From an uncultured Eubacteriales bacterium (lineage in GTDB: Bacteria; Bacillota; Clostridia; Christensenellales; UBA1242), in NCBI GenBank assembly GCA_902796635.1, contig CADBPU010000009.1, positions 1 to 18,947 on the forward strand: a stretch of DNA of 18,947 nt. Direction: 5' to 3'. This document shows positions 15,009 through 18,947 of the stretch, one piece after another. Numbering within the stretch: position 1 is the stretch's first letter; every line of letters starts with the position of its first letter. A model generated the notes under the pieces. The model had not been told where the DNA came from, ran no database searches, and saw only the letters and a program-made list of their open reading frames with translations. Position numbers and translations under genes: made by a program.

Positions 15009-16127
15009 ATGGATAGAAAAAACAGTAAACAATTTTTTAAGATTTTTGTTATATACTTTGTGATACTAATTGCGTTTGTTGGTGTTAGGATAGCATCAAA
15101 TTTTGGATTGTTTGATTTTATAGAAAATGAAATTCTTTTAGATTTGTTCAGCACAGGCATCATTCAAATTGGCATATTGTTTTTGATGCCATTTGTTTTA
15201 TATCTCAGTTTTTTCAAAAAAAAGCCAAAACAAGTTTTTCAAGATTTTGGATATAAAAAATTGGGTTTCAAAGCAATTTTGATTTGCTTTGGTATTGGTA
15301 TTTTGGCATACGTACTAAATGTTTTTGTTTCAAACTTTTTTGCAATTGTCTTGAATTATATTGGATACAATCCACAATATTCGTCTGCTGGTGGCACAGG
15401 TTATGATACACTACCAAAGTTTTTGTTTGGAATTTTATCTGTTGCAATTTTACCAGCAATTTGCGAAGAATTTGTGCATAGGGGTTTGATACTTCGTGGC
15501 ACAAGTAGTGTGATAGGATACAAAAAAGCAATATTACTCAGTTCTTTGCTTTTTGGTCTTATGCATCTAAACATTTCGCAATTTTTCTATGCGACAGTTT
15601 TAGGGCTTTTGATGGGACTTGTTGCTACTATGACAAGAAGTATTTGGCCTGCCACAATAATTCACTTTTGTAATAATTTTATAAATGTCTTTTTATCTTA
15701 TGCCGAAAGTTCAAATCTGTTTAATTTCAGCATAACAAGTGTACTCAATGATTTGGCTAATCAGAGCACAATTTTATTCTTTATTGTTTCAATAACAATA
15801 GTTGGATTTGTTGTGTTTGGTATTTTGTATTTAATCAAAAAATTATTTATGATAACTGGCGCAAATGAGTATAACAAAATGTTTGAAAATTTGGAGAGTA
15901 AAATTAGAAGTACAGACGGCAACAACATGAGTGATGAAGAAGTTGTTTCTACATTTCATAGTTATGTATTTCCAAATTTGAAATCCCCATCAAATATTTA
16001 TGATTTATATATAAATGACAACAAACATTATGGAAATTTGGAATTAAAGTATAAAATCCCATTGATTTCTTGTTTGGTTTTGGGCGGACTTATAACCATG
16101 TTCACTTTTATTTGGGGAGTGGTGTAG
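15009..16127 (+). CDS. CPBP-family intramembrane metalloprotease, second of two
   Basis: 372-residue multi-pass protein with the same catalytic layout as its neighbour: EEFVHR (E153, E154, R158), H186 in FGLMHLN, and HFCNN (H219, N223). It too has a soluble segment after the core (about 280-340, with SDEEVVSTFHSYVFPN) and ends in one more membrane helix (about 352-370), so the pair shares an architecture beyond the usual CPBP core. Sequence identity outside the motifs is low, suggesting an old duplication. GGGAG (15000-15004) is 4 nt before the ATG. rlmH starts 3 bp after its stop, with the rlmH ribosome site inside this gene, so the two are linked in one transcript. Confidence 0.92.
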   Translation: MDRKNSKQFFKIFVIYFVILIAFVGVRIASNFGLFDFIENEILLDLFSTGIIQIGILFLMPFVLYLSFFKKKPKQVFQDFGYKKLGFKAILICFGIGILAYVLNVFVSNFFAIVLNYIGYNPQYSSAGGTGYDTLPKFLFGILSVAILPAICEEFVHRGLILRGTSSVIGYKKAILLSSLLFGLMHLNISQFFYATVLGLLMGLVATMTRSIWPATIIHFCNNFINVFLSYAESSNLFNFSITSVLNDLANQSTILFFIVSITIVGFVVFGILYLIKKLFMITGANEYNKMFENLESKIRSTDGNNMSDEEVVSTFHSYVFPNLKSPSNIYDLYINDNKHYGNLELKYKIPLISCLVLGGLITMFTFIWGVV

Positions 16128-16130
16128 TCA

Positions 16131-16601
16131 ATGATTGGTATAAATATAGTTTGTGTTGGCAATCTCAAAGAAAAATTTTGGTGTCAAGCGATTGATGAAT
16201 ACAAAAAAAGAATTTCTGCTTTTGCAAATATTTCTATTTTTGAAGTTAAAGAATCAAATTATGGCACAAGCGAAGCAGAAATCAAAAGAGCAAAACAAGA
16301 AGAGGCAAAAAGATTAGAAAAATATTGTGTTGGCTATAAGATTGCACTTGAAATAAATGGCGAAAGTTTTGATAGTGAAAATTTTGCAAAGCATATATCA
16401 AATCTTACCACAAACGGCAACTCTACAATTACATTTTTTATTGGTGGTAGTTTTGGACTTGATAAAGAATTTAGTGATTCTATGGATGAAAAACTTTCTT
16501 TTTCAAGTTTTACATTTCCACATCAACTTATGCGTGTTATTTTAGCCGAGCAAATTTATAGAGCATTTACAATAATAAATAACAAAACATATCATAAATA
16601 A
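16131..16601 (+). CDS. rlmH: 23S rRNA (pseudouridine-1915-N3)-methyltransferase
   Basis: SPOUT enzyme that methylates pseudouridine 1915 in helix 69 of 23S rRNA on assembled ribosomes. 156 residues, the usual size. The start INIVCVGNLKEKFW is typical, and the signature C-terminal region is intact: FFIGGSFG (102-109) for the cofactor knot, then LSFSSFTFPHQLMR and the terminal YHK. GGGGAG (16114-16119) lies within the end of the preceding CPBP gene, 11 nt before the ATG, so translation follows on from that gene. Confidence 0.97.
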   Translation: MIGINIVCVGNLKEKFWCQAIDEYKKRISAFANISIFEVKESNYGTSEAEIKRAKQEEAKRLEKYCVGYKIALEINGESFDSENFAKHISNLTTNGNSTITFFIGGSFGLDKEFSDSMDEKLSFSSFTFPHQLMRVILAEQIYRAFTIINNKTYHK

Positions 16602-16621
16602 ATCAAAAATAGGGGAGTAAA

Positions 16622-16879
16622 ATGATACATTCGCTTGCTGGTGGAGAACTAAAAGAACAAAGAGTAATTAATATAGCAAAAGTTGTTATAGAAAGCACAA
16701 AAGAAGAATTGTTATATATTTATGATGACAACACCATAAAAACTGATGACTATGTTCTGGTGCCTTACGGTTGGGTTGATGAACCCACAAAAGCACAGGT
16801 TGTAAAAATAATAAATAATGTAAATTCCAATAACTTTCCAAATATTAAAAGATTAAAAAAAATATATAAAAAGTTGTAA
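16622..16879 (+). CDS. Small hypothetical protein downstream of rlmH
   Basis: 85 residues, not recognised. It is supported as a gene by GGGGAG (16612-16617) 4 nt before the ATG, the 20-bp gap after rlmH on the same strand, and a good terminator right after it. Predicted content is mostly beta: IAKVVIESTKEELLYIY, then DDYVLVPYGWVDEPTKAQVV, and a basic tail (NIKRLKKIYKKL). The strand with VPYG and a following Lys-rich beta stretch resembles small barrel folds, for instance the N-terminal DNA-binding part of PriA, but similarity is too weak for a call. The basic tail would suit nucleic-acid or ribosome binding; that is inference. Confidence 0.8.
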   Translation: MIHSLAGGELKEQRVINIAKVVIESTKEELLYIYDDNTIKTDDYVLVPYGWVDEPTKAQVVKIINNVNSNNFPNIKRLKKIYKKL

Positions 16880-16888
16880 TTTTAATAA

Positions 16889-16914
16889 AAAAACGTGCAA
16901 AAATGCATGTTTTT
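16889..16914 (+). terminator. Rho-independent terminator after the rlmH transcript
   Basis: 11-bp stem, AAAAACGTGCA (16889-16899) and TGCATGTTTTT (16904-16914), with one G-U pair and an AAAA loop; Ts continue after one C. Confidence 0.85.
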
Positions 16915-16957
16915 CTTTTTTTTGTATCAAATTCACATTTTTTCTTTCTTTTACATA

Positions 16958-16982
16958 TTTTGTTGTAGTCAACAAAAGGAGG
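16958..16982 (+). promoter_or_regulatory. Hairpin and strong ribosome site before the collagen-like gene
   Basis: TTTTGTTG (16958-16965) and CAACAAAA (16970-16977) form an 8-bp stem with a TAGT loop that runs into AAAGGAGG (16975-16982), an essentially perfect anti-Shine-Dalgarno match 8 nt before the ATG. The hairpin could be an operator or an mRNA 5' stabiliser. Upstream, TTCACA (16932-16937) with TATTTT (16956-16961) is only a weak promoter candidate, so the promoter type is unclear. Confidence 0.55.
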
Positions 16983-16990
16983 AAAAAAAC

Positions 16991-17377
16991 ATGAGTTGTT
17001 GTAGAAGAAGATTTGATGATGGATTCAACAATAGGTTTATTTTTGGTGTTGTTGGTCCAGCAGGTCCAACCGGTCCAGCCGGCCCACGTGGACCAATAGG
17101 CCCAACTGGTCCAACTGGAATGATGGGGCTAACAGGAGCAACCGGTCCAACTGGTGCAACCGGACCAACTGGTGCAACTGGTCCAACAGGCCCAACCGGA
17201 GCAACTGGTCCAACTGGTGCAACTGGTGCAACTGGTCCAGAAGGATTAACACCAACATTAACAATTGGAACTGTTACAACGGGTGAAACTGCAAGTGCTT
17301 CAATCACGGGCACAGCACCAAACTTTGTGCTTAATCTAGTTTTGCCAGAAAGTAATTCTCAAGTGGTGAATAAATAA
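16991..17377 (+). CDS. Small collagen-like (GXY-repeat) protein
   Basis: 128 residues. N-terminal head MSCCRRRFDDGFNNRF, then 22 uninterrupted Gly-X-Y triplets (22-87; mostly GPT, GAT, GPA), then a beta-rich tail (88-120) with ITGTAPNFVLNLVLPE. Pro in X and Thr in Y are typical of bacterial collagen-like proteins such as Bacillus exosporium BclA; such Thr residues are often glycosylated, and the repeat should trimerise into a triple helix with the tail as trimerising unit. There is no Sec signal peptide or membrane helix, as in exosporium proteins, so a spore-surface or similar self-assembling role is possible but unproven. I set the start at 16991 because of the AAAGGAGG site; a longer frame from 16895 has no ribosome site and begins inside the terminator. 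Repeat DNA is richer in G and C than the flanks. Confidence 0.9.
   Translation: MSCCRRRFDDGFNNRFIFGVVGPAGPTGPAGPRGPIGPTGPTGMMGLTGATGPTGATGPTGATGPTGPTGATGPTGATGATGPEGLTPTLTIGTVTTGETASASITGTAPNFVLNLVLPESNSQVVNK
17055..17252 (+). repeat. GXY-coding tandem repeat DNA
   Basis: 22 nine-base units coding Gly-X-Y, many variants of GGTCCAACT and GGTGCAACT. Near-identical units make slippage and length variation between strains likely. Confidence 0.85.
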
Positions 17378-17400
17378 AAAATGCTCATTTTGAGCATTTT
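17378..17400. terminator. Bidirectional terminator between the collagen-like gene and the six-helix protein gene
   Basis: Perfect 10-bp stem AAAATGCTCA / TGAGCATTTT with a TTT loop, 1 bp after the collagen-like stop and 15 bp from the stop of the convergent gene; A- and T-runs on both sides. Confidence 0.9.
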
Positions 17401-17415
17401 AATTTTTTATTATTT

Positions 17416-18159
17416 TTATTGATTTGAACTATCTTTTTTCAAACTTTCAAGTTCTGCTTTAAGCTGTTGTATTTCTTGTTTAAGTAAAAGATTTTCTTCT
17501 TTCAAATTTAGATATTCTTGTTTTGTATTCATATTCTCTTTTTGTAATTCATCATATTCTTCACGTGTTTCTTTAACAACAATTTTTTCTGTTTGTGCTT
17601 CTGCATTTCTTTTTCTTACAGCCAAAACATTAAGTGCAATATATAATGATACTGTAACAATACAAAGTATTGAAAATGCAGTTACAAATGCTGAGTATTG
17701 AAACAAATTGATGTCACAAACCAAAAGGCATAATGTCAAGCCTATTAATGCCAAACCAATATAAGTTGGGATTTGCAACGCCATAGCACTTTTGTCCATT
17801 TTTGAATATTGAGAAATAATCAAAATAAACACTACGCTTGAAATTGCTGTGACACCAGCAATTCTTCCAAGAACAGGAACAGTATCAAAAAGGCTTGTTG
17901 TAAATAATAAAATTGCAAAAATTGTAGAAACACCCAAAAGTGAAAGACCTATAATTCCCAAAATTCTTTTTCTTTTAATTACTGACAATTCATTAATAGA
18001 AAGTCCAGATGCAACTGCAAGTGTTGCTGTCACAAGCAATACTTTAAGCAAAGCGCCTTCAAAAACTTTCACTCCAAAAACTGCAAGTATCAACAAAACA
18101 GCTACAACAGCAATACCAGTTAATGATATGCCCGTAAATACTTTTTTTAATTTTTCCAT
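17416..18159 (-). CDS. Six-helix membrane protein with C-terminal coiled coil, unknown function
   Basis: 247 residues, not assigned to a family. Six hydrophobic segments are visible (about 8-28, 36-52, 66-88, 98-116, 132-148, 156-180), arranged as three hairpins. After the basic stop-transfer VRKRN (181-185) comes a charged helix (about 194-243) with leucine-rich heptads, for example LKEENLLLKQEIQQLKAELE, a coiled coil that should lie in the cytoplasm. The positive-inside pattern fits both ends inside. It could be a membrane scaffold or sensor that oligomerises through the tail. AAGGAG (18172-18167) is 7 nt before the ATG. Monocistronic between its own promoter and the terminator at 17378-17400. 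Confidence 0.85.
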   Translation of the reverse strand: MEKLKKVFTGISLTGIAVVAVLLILAVFGVKVFEGALLKVLLVTATLAVASGLSINELSVIKRKRILGIIGLSLLGVSTIFAILLFTTSLFDTVPVLGRIAGVTAISSVVFILIISQYSKMDKSAMALQIPTYIGLALIGLTLCLLVCDINLFQYSAFVTAFSILCIVTVSLYIALNVLAVRKRNAEAQTEKIVVKETREEYDELQKENMNTKQEYLNLKEENLLLKQEIQQLKAELESLKKDSSNQ

Positions 18160-18183
18160 AAAAAATCTCCTTGATATAATAAT

Positions 18184-18212
18184 ATTATAACACTAAAATA
18201 TTTTTATGTAAA
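18184..18212 (-). promoter_or_regulatory. Promoter of the six-helix membrane protein gene
   Basis: On the - strand: TTTACA (18212-18207), 17 nt, TATAAT (18189-18184). Five and six of six bases match the sigma-A consensus. It lies inside the 3' end of the broken zinc-ribbon gene. Confidence 0.75.
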
Positions 18213-18584
18213 TAAAAAAATAATATAAATAATTTTTAAGATATTTTTTATCCCATTCTTCTTGTTTTTTTCTTATATTACTTACGTATAAAATACCAGG
18301 TATTATATATAACCAAAAACATATAATGGCTAATAAAACATTGATTTTAGGTCTAGGCGGTACCATATTTTCAATTTTATTTGTATTATTTGCTTGATCA
18401 GAATATCCTAAAAATAATTAATTATGGTACCAGAATTATTTGTTGTGTTAGTTGTATTAGTGCTTTTTATTACTTTTTCTGTTACATATGGAGTATTACA
18501 AAAAGGGCAAACTCCTGCCTCTTTATTTTCATCGACTTCAATATTTGCGCCACAAGAAATGCATTTAGCTGCATTTGTACATTT
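18193..18584 (-). pseudogene. Broken zinc-ribbon membrane protein gene
   Basis: Two overlapping - strand frames together spell one recognisable small protein. Frame A (18584 to 18408) gives AKCISCGANIEVDENKEAG followed by VCPFCNTPYV, a four-cysteine zinc ribbon, then a Thr/Asn-rich linker, and stops at TAG (18410-18408). Frame B (18417 to 18193) continues with a linker, PPRPKINVLLAIICFWLY, IIPGILYV and RKKQEEWDKKYLKN: one membrane helix and a charged tail. A -1 shift near the T5 run at 18410-18414 joins them. Frame A also lacks an in-frame start: ATGs at 18582 and 18574 are in other frames, and adding one base near 18571 would give Met-x-Ala-Lys-Cys. Two lesions argue for a decaying gene rather than a single sequencing error. 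A strong promoter remains upstream. Zinc-ribbon plus helix proteins of this kind occur in Bacillota; their function is unknown to me. Confidence 0.7.
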
Positions 18585-18590
18585 TTACAT

Positions 18591-18619
18591 ATTATAGTAC
18601 AGATTTTGTACAATATCAA
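18591..18619 (-). promoter_or_regulatory. Promoter of the zinc-ribbon gene, overlapping the XRE promoter
   Basis: On the - strand: TTGATA (18619-18614), 17 nt, TATAAT (18596-18591), a near-consensus promoter. Three GTACA boxes (18577, 18597, 18608 on the + strand) lie in and around it. The palindrome TTGTACAA (18606-18613) covers the + strand -10, TACAAT (18609-18614). These are candidate sites for the XRE protein. Confidence 0.65.
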
Positions 18620-18620
18620 C

Positions 18621-18821
18621 ATGAATATAGGTAAAAAATTAAAAGAATTAAGAAAATCTTATAATTACACCCAAGAGCAACTTGCTATGCGATTAAATAT
18701 ATCTAGAGTTAATTATACTAGATATGAAAGTGGTAAAGTTCGTCCAGACTATGAAACATTGTTATTACTTGCAGACTTTTATGATATTTCTTTGGATGAG
18801 TTATTTAATAGAAAAAATTAG
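18621..18821 (+). CDS. XRE-family (Cro/C1-type) helix-turn-helix regulator
   Basis: 66 residues, essentially one HTH domain: KKLKELRKSYNYTQEQLAMR (5-24), recognition helix around ISRVNYTRYE, then GKVRPDYETLLLLADFYDISLDELF. The scaffold (LRK...T.E.LA..L..S...Y..YE.G...P....L..LA..Y..S.D.L) is textbook. It is a compact dimeric repressor type with no sensing domain. I start it at the ATG at 18621; a longer frame upstream runs through sequence antisense to the zinc-ribbon gene and is not real. There is no Shine-Dalgarno site; TACAAT (18609-18614) is 6 nt before the ATG, with TTTACA 19 nt further up. Divergent from the broken zinc-ribbon gene, with overlapping promoters, so it probably represses that gene and itself. 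Confidence 0.9.
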   Translation: MNIGKKLKELRKSYNYTQEQLAMRLNISRVNYTRYESGKVRPDYETLLLLADFYDISLDELFNRKN

Positions 18822-18841
18822 TTATAATTATTTAAGGTGTA

Positions 18842-18871
18842 AAAAAAGACGATGATTATAACCGTCTTTTT

Positions 18872-18872
<1 letters not shown>
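18842..18872. terminator. Bidirectional terminator between XRE and tRNA-Asn
   Basis: 10-bp stem, AAAAAAGACG (18842-18851) and CGTCTTTTTT (18863-18872), with an 11-nt loop. The - strand copy begins directly after the tRNA CCA and ends in seven Us, so it also terminates the tRNA. Confidence 0.88.
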
Positions 18873-18946
<74 letters not shown>

Positions 18947-18947
18947 A

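Noticed and set aside
16895..16990. Longer N-terminus for the collagen-like protein, giving a Phe-rich leader like a signal peptide
   Set aside because: It begins inside the terminator hairpin and has no ribosome site, while the ATG at 16991 has AAAGGAGG at 8 nt. The hydrophobic run is a translation of T-rich DNA.
17055..17252. CRISPR-like or minisatellite array
   Set aside because: Units are 9 bp, in frame, and code Gly-X-Y; there are no unique spacers.
16969..17313. Long - strand frame rich in Pro-Val-Gly-Pro repeats
   Set aside because: Antisense reading of the GXY repeat; no ribosome site, and the sense frame has a strong one.
18408..18417. Programmed -1 frameshift joining the zinc ribbon to its membrane helix
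   Set aside because: No X XXY YYZ heptamer is in the zero frame, and the gene also lacks an in-frame start, so mutation is the simpler reading. It remains possible if reads confirm the sequence and a start is found.
18381..18620. Upstream extension of the XRE protein (Cys- and aromatic-rich, 80 residues)
   Set aside because: It is antisense to a recognisable zinc-ribbon coding sequence and adds no known domain; the HTH begins right at the ATG at 18621.

Overview
The window is a compact stretch of an AT-rich bacterial chromosome with housekeeping genes and short intergenic gaps. It looks like an uncultured, low-GC Gram-positive (Bacillota) lineage, perhaps gut-associated. Supporting signs are strong Shine-Dalgarno sites (AAAGGAGG, GGGGAG), a ClpC-type unfoldase with a UVR-like middle region, CPBP membrane proteases, a membrane-anchored lytic transglycosylase (so a peptidoglycan wall) and many U-tailed hairpin terminators. 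TGA ends at least one real gene, so the Mycoplasma code does not apply. I cannot name a genus.

Left part (1-6.5 kb): the 3' end of DNA polymerase I and a small lytic transglycosylase on the + strand end at a perfect bidirectional hairpin. Next, on the - strand, is a two-gene operon: a free CYTH (triphosphate tunnel) protein that overlaps a uridine-kinase-like P-loop kinase fused to a second CYTH domain. A LysR-type regulator is divergent from this operon across 78 bp that hold two face-to-face, almost coincident promoters. Lysyl-tRNA synthetase follows with its own promoter and terminator.

Middle (6.5-13.7 kb): an MtaD-like amidohydrolase, a ClpC-like double AAA+ unfoldase that lacks a visible ClpP-docking tripeptide, a membrane-anchored protein of unknown function, and RsmE. 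A NOL1/NOP2/Sun rRNA m5C methyltransferase lies convergently on the - strand.

Right part (13.7-18.9 kb): two tandem CPBP intramembrane proteases, RlmH, an unrecognised 85-residue protein, a small collagen-like GXY-repeat protein with a very strong ribosome site, and a convergent six-helix membrane protein with a coiled-coil tail. After these come a broken zinc-ribbon membrane protein gene, a 66-residue XRE regulator divergent from it, and tRNA-Asn(GTT) at the edge.

The most unusual signals are four. One is the paired CYTH / kinase-CYTH operon with a dedicated LysR regulator. The second is that genes without a Shine-Dalgarno site (slt, mtaD-like, RsmF-like, XRE) each have TANAAT exactly 6 nt before ATG, which suggests leaderless transcripts. 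The third is the ClpC with a ClpB-like loop. The fourth is the regulator/zinc-ribbon locus at the right end, with overlapping divergent promoters and repeated GTACA boxes.
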